Shown piece after piece: positions 17,298-25,315 of a DNA stretch of 64,000 nt (its first letter is position 1; each line of letters starts with the position of its first letter). A program made the translations under genes and the position numbers. Source of the stretch: Aerococcus sp. (GTDB taxonomy: Bacteria > Bacillota > Bacilli > Lactobacillales > Aerococcaceae); NCBI GenBank assembly GCA_030528285.1, contig JAUMZE010000005.1, positions 1 to 64,000 on the forward strand. The letters are read 5' to 3'. The notes below the pieces were generated by a model, which worked only from the letters and a program-made list of their open reading frames with translations, searched no databases and had not been told where the DNA came from.

Positions 17298-18275
17298 TTA
17301 GTAGTTGCGGTCCCCGTTGTAGATGGTTGGAACGATCATATAATCCACCGTCCGCAGCGCCCCTAAATCACGACCGCCCGCATATGAAATACTGGATTGG
17401 AGATCCTGTTTCATTTCTTCTAAAGTATTAAAGATGCTCCCGCGACTTTCGATCAGGATTTTCTTCCCTTCGACATTCTTGTATTCGCCTTTTTGGAACT
17501 GACTTGCAGAACCAAAGTATTCCTTGTAAGGCACGCCATTTTGAACAACTTCCTCACCTGGGGATTCCGTGTGAGCTGCGAGTAAAGAACCAATCATAAC
17601 CATGCTGGCCCCGAAGCGGATACTCTTGGCGATGTCTCCGTGCGTACGAATGCCCCCATCTGCAATAATTGGTTTCCGGGCCGCTTTGGCGCAGAGGCGA
17701 ATGGCAGAGAGCTGCCAACCTGCCGTCCCAAAACCAGTCTTAATCTTGGTGATGCAGACACGACCAGGGCCAACCCCGACCTTCGTAGCATCTGCACCGG
17801 CATGTTCCAGTTCACGCACAGCTTCAGGCGTTGCGATATTACCAGCGATCACAAAAGCATCTGGAATTTCACGTTTAATAAATTTAATCATATCAATGAC
17901 TGTTTGCGCATGCCCGTGAGCGATGTCGATCGTGATGTAGTCAACTTTTTCACCGGAATCGCGTAATTTACGCAGGAAGTCATATTCCTCATCCTTCACG
18001 CCAACACTGATAGAGGCATAGAGTCCCAATTGGTTCATGCGCCGAACGAAATCGAGGCGACGTTCTGGTTGGAAACGGTGCATGATGTAGAAATAACCAT
18101 TCTTGGCTAATTTCTCCGCAAGTTCTTCGTTCAATACCGTCTGCATATTGGCTGGGACAACGGGGATTTTAAAGGTATGGTTGCCCAATGTAATGGTGGT
18201 ATCACATTCACTACGGCTGCGGACCACACATTTGGCCGGAATCAATTGGACTTGTTCATAATCAAAGGTTTCCAT
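17298..18275 (-). CDS. guaC: GMP reductase
   Basis: Converts GMP to IMP with NADPH, allowing guanine nucleotides to return to the purine pool. The 325-residue IMPDH-type TIM barrel has the catalytic cysteine in GPGRVCITK, the phosphate loop [16 protein letters not shown] and the early segment [10 protein letters not shown]. It lacks CBS domains, as GuaC should, and [13 protein letters not shown] is typical of the Gram-positive form. GAGGAG lies eight bases before the ATG. It is monocistronic with its own terminator; no purine riboswitch is evident upstream. Confidence 0.96.
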   Translation of the reverse strand: METFDYEQVQLIPAKCVVRSRSECDTTITLGNHTFKIPVVPANMQTVLNEELAEKLAKNGYFYIMHRFQPERRLDFVRRMNQLGLYASISVGVKDEEYDFLRKLRDSGEKVDYITIDIAHGHAQTVIDMIKFIKREIPDAFVIAGNIATPEAVRELEHAGADATKVGVGPGRVCITKIKTGFGTAGWQLSAIRLCAKAARKPIIADGGIRTHGDIAKSIRFGASMVMIGSLLAAHTESPGEEVVQNGVPYKEYFGSASQFQKGEYKNVEGKKILIESRGSIFNTLEEMKQDLQSSISYAGGRDLGALRTVDYMIVPTIYNGDRNY

Positions 18276-18481
18276 GCTGATAGCTCCTCATTTAATCATT
18301 TCATTCAAACACTGATCGATGCCAAAATGACACCGCCAACTATTGTAGCGGGTTTCAATCCTAAAATCAATTGAATCACACTAAAAGAGGTCTTCTCCGT
18401 ATGCCCAATGCTTTTTAACTACTATAGGTCAGCATAGTTAGCATGGACGGATAAAGACCCCTTATTTCATTCAGTAACTCA

Positions 18482-18973
18482 TTATTGGTTTTGATATTTC
18501 TCCCGCATCGCTTTGTTAACTGCCTCAGGAACGACCGCGTGAATGTCACCTCCAAATTTGGCTGTCTCCTTGACAATGCTGGAGGAGATGAAGCGATATT
18601 GTTCACTCGCCAGTAACAGGACCGTTTCAATAGCGGGATCCTGCAATTTGTTCATCATGGCGATGCTCGTTTCATATTCGTAGTCCTGAGCGTTCCGAAT
18701 GCCTCTGAGGAGTGAATGACAGTGGAGATCATGTGCGAGGTCAATTGTCAAACGTCCCGGTTCAAGGCGAATGACCTCTACATTCTTCAGTTCACTCACC
18801 GCGTCTTCAATGAGAGACATTTTCTCCTCATCCGTAAAAAGTGATTGTTTCGTTGTATTCACGGCCACAGCCACATAGAGCGTATCGAATAAATGACTGC
18901 CTCGTTCAATGATATCCAAATGTCCGAGTGTGAGCGGGTCAAAACTGCCCGCATAGAGTGCACGTCTCGTCAT
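18482..18973 (-). CDS. coaD: phosphopantetheine adenylyltransferase
   Basis: The penultimate enzyme of coenzyme A synthesis, transferring AMP from ATP to 4'-phosphopantetheine. The 163-residue nucleotidyltransferase has the signature GSFDPLTLGHLDI with the TxGH motif. It also has RGIRNAQDYEYE and the C-terminal ISSSIVKETAKFGGD, all diagnostic. AAAGGAGG precedes the ATG. Its start is about 20 bp downstream of the LCP gene stop, so the two are likely co-transcribed. Confidence 0.97.
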   Translation of the reverse strand: MTRRALYAGSFDPLTLGHLDIIERGSHLFDTLYVAVAVNTTKQSLFTDEEKMSLIEDAVSELKNVEVIRLEPGRLTIDLAHDLHCHSLLRGIRNAQDYEYETSIAMMNKLQDPAIETVLLLASEQYRFISSSIVKETAKFGGDIHAVVPEAVNKAMREKYQNQ

Positions 18974-18996
18974 GACTCGCCTCCTTTACTAATGGC

Positions 18997-20355
18997 TTAG
19001 TTAGTTTGAGCGGAACTATCGGTGGCTGCGCCTGGGTTCGCCGATTGACTAGAAGACGAAGCGTCAGACGAACTACTGCTGTCGCGCCAGCTCAAGTCCA
19101 GTGTCGCTCCGTACTTGGTAAATTCTTTCTGGAGTTCATCCACAGTATAGACCCCGGCCGGCACTAGCATATCGTCGTCCGTAATCACACCGTCCCCGTT
19201 ATTATCTAAAGTTGTCACATATGCATCATTCACAACCCCGTAACTCGCTGGGTAGAGGATCGCTGAATTGGATGCTTCTAACCCAAGTTGTGAGCGCAAC
19301 GCATTTGAAACGCGCAACCGCTCTGTTTCTGGGAGATGCATGTAGTAACCAAATGACAGATTCAAATTCTCGTAGTTGTCGACGATCACATGTTCCGGTG
19401 ACTTGATCGAGGAGAGATATTGGCTCTGCAGCTGATACATGTCAGATACGCTGAGGTTCGTGTAGAGATTATTCTTCAACTTGTCGAGAATCTCGTCGTA
19501 GTTAGTGATCGTCCCTAACGTCATGACCTTGTTGATCACAGCCTGCATCAATTGTTGCTGACGGCGGCCACGTCCCACGTCCCCTTCTGGATCTTGTTTA
19601 CGCATCCGAACATAATTCATGGCGTCTTCACCATTGAAGGTTTCCGTTTGGCCCTCGACGAATTTTGAGCCGTCCTGCTCAAACGTCATGGCTGGTGTCA
19701 ACTCAACACCACCCATACCATCGATAATATCAATGAACGCCTCCATATTGACACTCACATAGTAGTCAATCGGAATATCGAGGAAACGCTGGAGGGAGTT
19801 AATACTCTCCTTGATCCCGCCTTCCATGTAGGCGTGGTTAATCTTGTCAAAGTCGTTGCTCGTCCCCATCGGCGCTAACACATCACGCGGGATATTCACG
19901 ATGGTCGATTTCTTCGTTTCCGGATTAATCGCTACCAACATAATCACGTCTGAGCGGGACGTCGAGACGTTCTTGTAAAACATGGCCCCAGAATCCAACC
20001 CTTCCACAAGAATGGTGATCGGTTTCTTTTGGGAGAGTTGTTTATCGGCATCCCGCATCCGTTCCGCCCCCGAATCCTTATAGATATCGTGGCTGAAATT
20101 CAATACGTTTGTCAATGCTAAGCCGGCAGCAATGGCCACCCCGATGAATAAGAGCGCAAGTAATCCGAGTAAGAGGCCCTTTTTCCCACGTGGGCGTCTT
20201 CTACGGCGCTGGGGAGTGTGATGTGTACGGCGAACCCGGTGTGTTTTTCGGTCTTGATATTCTTCCTCATTTTGAGGATTGGATTGGGATGCTGCGCGAT
20301 GACGACGCGGCTCTTTTTCATTATTACGTGGGGATGAATGTCTCTCTCTATTCAT
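18997..20355 (-). CDS. LytR-CpsA-Psr (LCP) family ligase with EF-hand-like loop
   Basis: LCP enzymes move polyprenyl-linked glycopolymers (teichoic acid, capsule) onto peptidoglycan outside the membrane. This 452-residue protein has a very basic cytoplasmic head (residues 1-58), one membrane helix (about 59-82) and the LCP domain with VEGLDSG, SRSDVIMLVAINP, IPRDVLAP and the late arginine cluster DVGRGRRQQQLM. Near residues 384-395, DNNGDGVITDDD fits a calcium-binding EF-hand/dockerin loop, unusual for this family. A Ser-rich tail ends the protein. AGGAGG precedes the ATG. It could attach the polysaccharide made by the 39-53 kb locus; this is inference. Confidence 0.9.
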   Translation of the reverse strand: MNRERHSSPRNNEKEPRRHRAASQSNPQNEEEYQDRKTHRVRRTHHTPQRRRRRPRGKKGLLLGLLALLFIGVAIAAGLALTNVLNFSHDIYKDSGAERMRDADKQLSQKKPITILVEGLDSGAMFYKNVSTSRSDVIMLVAINPETKKSTIVNIPRDVLAPMGTSNDFDKINHAYMEGGIKESINSLQRFLDIPIDYYVSVNMEAFIDIIDGMGGVELTPAMTFEQDGSKFVEGQTETFNGEDAMNYVRMRKQDPEGDVGRGRRQQQLMQAVINKVMTLGTITNYDEILDKLKNNLYTNLSVSDMYQLQSQYLSSIKSPEHVIVDNYENLNLSFGYYMHLPETERLRVSNALRSQLGLEASNSAILYPASYGVVNDAYVTTLDNNGDGVITDDDMLVPAGVYTVDELQKEFTKYGATLDLSWRDSSSSSDASSSSQSANPGAATDSSAQTN

Positions 20356-20445
20356 CGCAGTCCTCCTATATCTGAAAAATCCTCTCTAGCATTGTTTGCC
20401 AGAGTTCAAACAGCACCCATCCGTTTGGGAACTGCTTGAAGCGCA

Positions 20446-21261
20446 CTAGTCGTCGAAGTTGTAATCAATCGCAAAGTCGTCGAGATTCAAGCGTTTGCTG
20501 TGCTTATCAAGGCTCTGCATGGTTAAAATCTTAGGTTTGTCTGCAGTGATCACAAAGGTATGTTCAAACTGGCAGCTCAATGATCCGTCCACAGTACGCG
20601 CAGTCCAGCCGTTATCGTCTACCTTCGCGCGCCAGTCTCCGGTATTAATCATCGGTTCAACGGTCAATGTCATGCCTTCCTTCAACCGCAAACCACGTCC
20701 AGCCGTCCCATAATGAGGCACCATGGGCTCTTCATGCATGGTTGGCTGAATCCCGTGCCCAACAAATTCACGAACCACTGAGTAGCCCTCACCCTCTGCG
20801 TAGGTCTGAATGGCATGCCCGATATCCCCTATGCGTTTACCTGGGACGCACTGTTCAATTCCCAGATAGAGGGAGCGCAAGGTAACATCCATCAAACGAT
20901 CCACCTCATCGGAAACCTCGCCCACTTCATAGCTCCAGCACGAATCAGAGAAGTAACCGTCGATTGAAATGACCGTATCCAACGACAAGAGGTCCCCATT
21001 CTTCAAGGTGAAGTGGTTATCTGGGAAACCATGCGCAATCACGTCATTCGGTGAGGTGCAGGTGGCATAAGGATACCCCTCGAAATCAATCTGTTCTGGG
21101 ATTGCCCCGGCTTTGCGGATTAATTCCTCCATGCGATCATTCACCTCCATCGTTGTCACGCCTGGGCGGATGAAATCACGCATCTCTTCATGAATATGTG
21201 CGAGAATGCTTCCTGCTCTGTCCATACCTTCAATTTCACGTTTTGATTTTAATGTGATCAC
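20446..21261 (-). CDS. map: methionine aminopeptidase, type I
   Basis: Removes the initiator methionine from nascent proteins. It begins MITLKSKREIEGM at a GTG (21259-21261) that follows AAGGAAG by six bases; an ATG ten codons earlier is less likely. Metal ligands are visible: the two aspartates in LSLDTVISIDGYFSDS, the histidine in FVGHGIQPTMHEEP, and the glutamates in LTVEPM and CQFEHTF. The protein is about 271 residues, with a C-terminal extension ending IDYNFDD like the streptococcal form. Its leader contains a terminator-like hairpin and a GTATAC palindrome overlaps its promoter. Confidence 0.95.
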   Translation of the reverse strand: MITLKSKREIEGMDRAGSILAHIHEEMRDFIRPGVTTMEVNDRMEELIRKAGAIPEQIDFEGYPYATCTSPNDVIAHGFPDNHFTLKNGDLLSLDTVISIDGYFSDSCWSYEVGEVSDEVDRLMDVTLRSLYLGIEQCVPGKRIGDIGHAIQTYAEGEGYSVVREFVGHGIQPTMHEEPMVPHYGTAGRGLRLKEGMTLTVEPMINTGDWRAKVDDNGWTARTVDGSLSCQFEHTFVITADKPKILTMQSLDKHSKRLNLDDFAIDYNFDD

Positions 21262-21304
21262 GCCGGTCTTCCTTTCATTTTTCTTCTTCAATTTTTACAT
21301 AAAA

Positions 21305-21377
21305 AAATAGCTCACGAGTCCATCATTTTTTCGATCCGATTAACTAGAAAAATATTTTTATAAAGGTCGACTCGTGA
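21305..21377 (-). promoter_or_regulatory. candidate attenuator hairpin in the map leader
   Basis: TCACGAGTC (21312-21320) and GACTCGTGA (21369-21377) form a 9-bp stem. On the minus strand the stem is followed within four bases by seven T, ahead of the map start codon. No minus-strand gene lies upstream that it would otherwise terminate. Flanking UUCUUCAA and UUGAAGAA in the transcript could form an enclosing helix. Confidence 0.4.
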
Positions 21378-21399
21378 CTTGAAGAATCTGTTATTGCTA

Positions 21400-21541
21400 G
21401 TATACAATAAATGGATAGGGGAATAACACGGAATTCTTTTTCGGCGGATTTTTTAACTTTTTTTAAGGATCGGATAAACAAAGCGTCAAACTCTTTCCTT
21501 TTAAATGTTGATTTTGTATACTTAATAGGGTAACAGTATAC
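21400..21541. promoter_or_regulatory. three GTATAC palindromes between map and the GntR gene
   Basis: GTATAC occurs at 21400-21405, 21516-21521 and 21536-21541. The last two are 20 bp apart. The first overlaps the probable map -10 (TATACT on the minus strand) and shares the nine-base TTGTATACT with the second. GntR-type regulators often bind palindromes with this core, so these are candidate operators for the adjacent regulator. Part of the match may simply be -10 boxes. Confidence 0.4.
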
Positions 21542-21588
21542 GCTAAGCGTGCTGGTGAATCAATATAGACCGGTGGAACGAATGGCAC

Positions 21589-21712
21589 ATCATGATGTGT
21601 CTTGTTTTATTTTCCGATCGTGTTGACTTCTAATCAATCTTGGGAGCTGGAATTATCACTAGGAAGGATCACTTCCCTAATTTATATTAACTGCGCTTAT
21701 TTCGCAGTTAAT
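21589..21712 (+). promoter_or_regulatory. structured leader of the GntR gene
   Basis: Three hairpins follow each other. CACATCATGATGTG (about 21589-21602) precedes a T-rich stretch like a weak terminator; GGAAG/CTTCC follows near 21662-21676; and a perfect 10-bp stem, 21686-21695 with 21703-21712, lies 30 bp before the start codon. I matched it to no known riboswitch. Confidence 0.35.
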
Positions 21713-21742
21713 CACCTATTTTGAAAGTGGGGGGAATCTACT

Positions 21743-22441
21743 TTGGGAAAACAACAAAAGCTCGAACAAGTCGCTTATCTCTACATTAAAGACCAGATCA
21801 TCCAAAAGAAATGGCCAGTGGGGCACCACATCATTGAAGCGAATATTTCTGATGAGCTTGAAATGAGTCGCAGTCCGATCCGTGCTGCTCTATCTACCTT
21901 AGCTGAAGAGGATGCGGTAGAAGTTAAGCCCTATCGCGGTTATTTCGTCCAAGAGGATCTTCAAAATCAGAATGACGCAGGCTTCTATCTCGTCTACTTC
22001 ATTGTGATTTGGTACCGTTTGACGGACCGCTTGAAGAAAAATCGTTCTTCAATGAAAAAAGATATGAACACGTTGGATGATCTCATGAAGGAAGTCCATC
22101 TCGCTGCCGAACAAGAACGCTGGGATGATTTCCATGAACGGGTGAAGGATCTCTTTGAAGTCTTCTTCGCCAAAACCAAACAAGAATTTCTCGTTGAACA
22201 GCTCTTGCGCTGCTACGGAATTGTGACCGACACTGTCATCGACCGCAAAGCTGGCACAGGTCAACAGAACTATCTCACCTATGAAGCTCTCTATCTCAAT
22301 GATATCACAGAGCTCTTCAAGGAAAATCGCTATCTTGATACGCGGGTGCTCATGGAAATGTTTGTGCGCTTCGTCCAGAAACGCCTCCCTGCGAGCGAAC
22401 GCAGCCGCGAAGAAAATTACACACCCTATATCACCAACTAA
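21743..22441 (+). CDS. GntR-family transcriptional regulator (FadR/FCD-like)
   Basis: A 232-residue regulator. The N-terminal winged helix spans about residues 8-70, with the recognition region ANISDELEMSRSPIRAALSTLAEEDAVEVKPYRGYFV typical of GntR (given here for location; the core is SRSPIRAAL). The C-terminal 150 residues are all-helical, like the FCD effector domain, although the metal-binding histidine pattern is not obvious. The start is a TTG seven bases after a G-rich Shine-Dalgarno sequence (GTGGGGGG). Targets are unknown; GTATAC sites upstream suggest autoregulation and possibly control of map. Confidence 0.82.
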   Translation: MGKQQKLEQVAYLYIKDQIIQKKWPVGHHIIEANISDELEMSRSPIRAALSTLAEEDAVEVKPYRGYFVQEDLQNQNDAGFYLVYFIVIWYRLTDRLKKNRSSMKKDMNTLDDLMKEVHLAAEQERWDDFHERVKDLFEVFFAKTKQEFLVEQLLRCYGIVTDTVIDRKAGTGQQNYLTYEALYLNDITELFKENRYLDTRVLMEMFVRFVQKRLPASERSREENYTPYITN

Positions 22442-22615
22442 ATAGGATTGATCCTCCTCGGCTGTCTGTGTGGCGGTCGGGGATATTTTTTGTTTAGGGC
22501 TGTTTGATAGTATTAAGCGGTGCTGAAGAATGATCACTGATACAAATAAAGAAATAGCGTCTTCATTTTGGGTTTGATATACTATAGATGACAATTAATA
22601 GCGAAGGAGGGAACT

Positions 22616-23062
22616 ATGAAAGCCATTGTTGCTTACGCCAGTCTCACTGGCAATACCATGGAAGCTGCCGATGTGATCACTGGTGCATTAGAAGCACTCG
22701 ACGTGGATGTTGAGATGTTAGAAGCCGAGGACGTGTATGGGGAAGATTTTCTCGAGGTGGACATTTGTCTGATCGGGACCTACACGTATGGGGCGGAAAT
22801 CCCAGAAACCATGATTGACCTCTACGAAGATCTCAATGGCCTCGATCTCACCGGCAAAGTGTTTGGTACATTCGGCTCAGGCGACCACGCCTACGAAGCC
22901 TACTGTCAATCGGTGTATGATTTCTATGATCAGTTACTCAAGACGCATGCCGCACCCGGCGGAGAACCTGTCACGGTGGAATTAGCGGTTGATCGCGAGG
23001 ATATTGCTCCGCTCGAACAACTCGCTAAGCATTGTGTCGAAGTCGCAGAATCACTCAGTTAG
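22616..23062 (+). CDS. flavodoxin
   Basis: A 148-residue FMN-binding electron carrier. The phosphate-binding loop ASLTGNTMEAAD lies at the N-terminus, and the flavin-contact loops GTYTYGAEIP and GTFGSGDHAYEAYC are in place. The protein is strongly acidic, as is usual. The ATG follows GAAGGAGG. Redox partners are not nearby. The pepS start codon lies 47 bp downstream on the same strand with no terminator, so the two may be co-transcribed. Confidence 0.93.
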   Translation: MKAIVAYASLTGNTMEAADVITGALEALDVDVEMLEAEDVYGEDFLEVDICLIGTYTYGAEIPETMIDLYEDLNGLDLTGKVFGTFGSGDHAYEAYCQSVYDFYDQLLKTHAAPGGEPVTVELAVDREDIAPLEQLAKHCVEVAESLS

Positions 23063-23109
23063 TCCCTTATGATTGCCAAGCAGTCATACTCACCAATGGA
23101 GGATTTATC

Positions 23110-24351
23110 ATGGAGAATTTTGATAGCTATTTAGCGAAATATGCCCAACTGCTCATTCAGATGGGGTTACAGATCAAACCTGGCGATAATGTGATGATCT
23201 ACATTGCCGTTGATCAGCTCCCACTCGCTCGCCTCTTACAGGAAGAAGCCTATAAAGCTGGTGCGAAACGGGTGCATTTCACCTGGAATGACGACACATT
23301 GGCTAGAAATCGTTATCACTATGAAGAAGTAGACACCCTCACCGAAAATCCTGACTACGAACAGGCACGGCGCAAAGACCTCATTGAGAATCAAAAAATC
23401 TGTCGTATCTCTGTCCTCTCCTCTGACCCCGATTCATTGAGCGGGCTCGACCACGACAAACTTCAAAAAGCTCAAAAAGCGACGATTCTCGCACGTAAAT
23501 TAGTCATGAATGCGACGATGCGTAATGATATTAAATGGAATGTCGCAGCGGCCGCAAGCTATGGCTGGGCAAAACATATCTTCCCAGAATATGCCGAGGA
23601 CCCAGAGAAATGTGTGGACGCACTGTGGGATTCGATCTTCCAAGCCAACCGTGTCTATGAAGACGACCCCGTTCAAGCGTGGAAAGATCATATGGCGAAC
23701 TTGAAGAAACGCGCCGATCAGATGAACAACTTCCAATTTGATAAACTCCACTACCAAGCACCTGGGACCGACTTCACGGTGGGATTGCCTAAGAACCACA
23801 TCTGGGCAGGTGGCGATAGTGTGAGTGCGGATGGTGATACCTTTGTTGCGAACATGCCTACTGAAGAGATTTTCACAGCACCAGACACGAACCGCTTGGA
23901 CGGTGTGATCGTCTCCACCAAACCGCTCGCTTACCAGAACCAGACGATTATTGGGATTCGGATGGAATGCCACGACGGCCAGATCACGGACATCACCGCA
24001 GAGCAGGGTGCAGAAATCATGAAGAACCTGGTGAATAACAACAAAGGGGCGCATGGTCTCGGTGAAGTGGCACTCGTTCCACATCACTCCCCAATTTCCG
24101 ACAGTAACCTGACGTTCTACCAGACCTTATTTGATGAGAATGCGTCCTGCCACATTGCGATCGGAGCCGCCTATCCGCATAACGTCGCTGGCACCAAGGA
24201 CGATGACGAAGAAACCCTCCTGAAAAAAGGCGTCAATGTTTCTGACGTTCACGTTGACTTTATGGTGGGGTCCGATAAAATGAATATCGATGGTATTACC
24301 AAAGACGGTGAGGTTGTTCCTGTCTTCAGAAATGGTGAATGGGCAATCTAA
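23110..24351 (+). CDS. pepS: aminopeptidase PepS (M29 family)
   Basis: A 413-residue cytosolic metallo-aminopeptidase with the M29 fold known from Streptococcus PepS, Staphylococcus AmpS and Thermus AmpT. Metal-site residues appear in MPTEEIFTAPD (glutamates), GEVALVPHHSPIS (Glu/His) and the C-terminal DVHVDFMVGSDKMNIDG (His/Asp). The ATG at 23110 is chosen because GGAGG lies eight bases upstream; the open frame extends further back into flavodoxin but without a start signal. It probably trims peptides for amino acid supply alongside PepX. Confidence 0.92.
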   Translation: MENFDSYLAKYAQLLIQMGLQIKPGDNVMIYIAVDQLPLARLLQEEAYKAGAKRVHFTWNDDTLARNRYHYEEVDTLTENPDYEQARRKDLIENQKICRISVLSSDPDSLSGLDHDKLQKAQKATILARKLVMNATMRNDIKWNVAAAASYGWAKHIFPEYAEDPEKCVDALWDSIFQANRVYEDDPVQAWKDHMANLKKRADQMNNFQFDKLHYQAPGTDFTVGLPKNHIWAGGDSVSADGDTFVANMPTEEIFTAPDTNRLDGVIVSTKPLAYQNQTIIGIRMECHDGQITDITAEQGAEIMKNLVNNNKGAHGLGEVALVPHHSPISDSNLTFYQTLFDENASCHIAIGAAYPHNVAGTKDDDEETLLKKGVNVSDVHVDFMVGSDKMNIDGITKDGEVVPVFRNGEWAI

Positions 24352-24378
24352 TTCATAGCAGATAGAGGGAGTTTGAAG

Positions 24379-24660
24379 ATGGCGAAACATAAACAATCAC
24401 ATCAACCGAGCCATGATAATCCAGTGATCGAAGAAACCCTCCAATCATTGGAGAAAGGATCGCCCCATTTGAACTGGTTGTATCTCCTGTTAGTGGTGAT
24501 TTTCGTTGTGATTGTGATCGGTGTCGTCTATCAGCTCACTGGCAAACGCGAAGAGAATCGCATGGACGAGTGGATGAAACAGAATCAGCGTATCGAACAG
24601 CTCGAGGAGAAAACTGAATTCCTCGAACAACGCTTAGAATCCCTCGAAAGTAAGAACTAA
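24379..24660 (+). CDS. small single-pass membrane protein with coiled coil
   Basis: A 93-residue protein of unknown function. A hydrophilic head (1-32, rich in His, Lys and Gln) is followed by one membrane helix (about 33-54) and a C-terminal coiled coil of heptads (QNQRIEQLEEKTEFLEQRLE). It resembles many small envelope proteins with no assigned role. The ATG follows GAGGGAG by seven bases. It lies 27 bp after pepS on the same strand and ends at a terminator, so it is probably the last gene of the flavodoxin-pepS transcript. Confidence 0.7.
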   Translation: MAKHKQSHQPSHDNPVIEETLQSLEKGSPHLNWLYLLLVVIFVVIVIGVVYQLTGKREENRMDEWMKQNQRIEQLEEKTEFLEQRLESLESKN

Positions 24661-24730
24661 GCGCAACCTGTGAGGAAAACGGAGGTTCCATCTTCTGCCC
24701 TCTTATAATAGCTATGAAAAGGTATTTAAT

Positions 24731-24776
24731 AACCACCGCATGTTAGAACAAGCATCTAGCATGTGGTGGTTTTTGC
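24731..24776 (+). terminator. terminator after the small membrane protein gene
   Basis: AACCACCGCATG (24731-24742) pairs with CATGTGGTGGTT (24760-24771), followed by a T-run. Confidence 0.88.
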
Positions 24777-24873
24777 GTGCCACCAAGCATTAGTTTCAAG
24801 AGTGTATTTCACTCAAACGTATCATAACCGCTTAACATATCTCCTACTTTTGTTAATTTAGATATAGACTTTT

Positions 24874-25212
24874 GTGAAGGAATGCGCTATCATTGGTGAT
24901 CATAACTTTTGCGTGGATAGAGTTGCTCAAGAGAGGAGAGTGGGACAAGAACGGTTACATTTTACACGACGACAGCCCGTGATCTTGTCCTACTATGAAC
25001 ACCATGAACTTCGATTTTCTATTAAGCTTATTATGCCTCTGTCTTTATCGTTGCCTCTTCTCTCATAGAAGGTGAGCATCGTCTACTCTATCGGTTGTTC
25101 TACATTTTTCTATTGATCGCATCAGGAACCTGGAACCTACTTCTTCAATAAATATGGGCAAGAGGACAATGAGGATGGGGAAAATGATGAAACGAACGAA
25201 GAAAATGAGTAA
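24874..25212 (+). pseudogene. remnant of a membrane protein gene (two frameshifts)
   Basis: Three overlapping frames read as one protein tail. Frame one gives RRQPVILSYYEHHELRFSIKL. After about 25029, frame two gives AYYASVFIVASSLIEGEHRLL and then a hydrophobic LFYIFLLIASGTWNL. After about 25138, frame three gives YFFNKYGQEDNEDGENDE and ends at a stop at 25210-25212. Two hydrophobic helices and an acidic tail are consistent with a decayed membrane protein. I do not recognise the family. The rest of 24661-25243 holds only the terminators. Confidence 0.4.
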
Positions 25213-25243
25213 ATAACCGCATTTCTATTATTATTGAATTATA

Positions 25244-25290
25244 AAAGCAGAGATTTTCATTCTTTCTGGTGAAAATCTCTGCTTTCTTTA
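25244..25290. terminator. bidirectional terminator downstream of galT
   Basis: AAAGCAGAGATTTTCA and its complement (ending at 25285) form a 15-16 bp stem with A- and T-rich flanks on both strands. Confidence 0.88.
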
Positions 25291-25315
25291 ATCTCAGACG
25301 GAACTGACACTCTCG

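Noticed and set aside
24940..24995. Long imperfect hairpin GGACAAGA...TCTTGTCC suggesting a small RNA
   Set aside because: It lies within the decayed gene's first frame and has no clear promoter or T-run; the pseudogene explanation is simpler.
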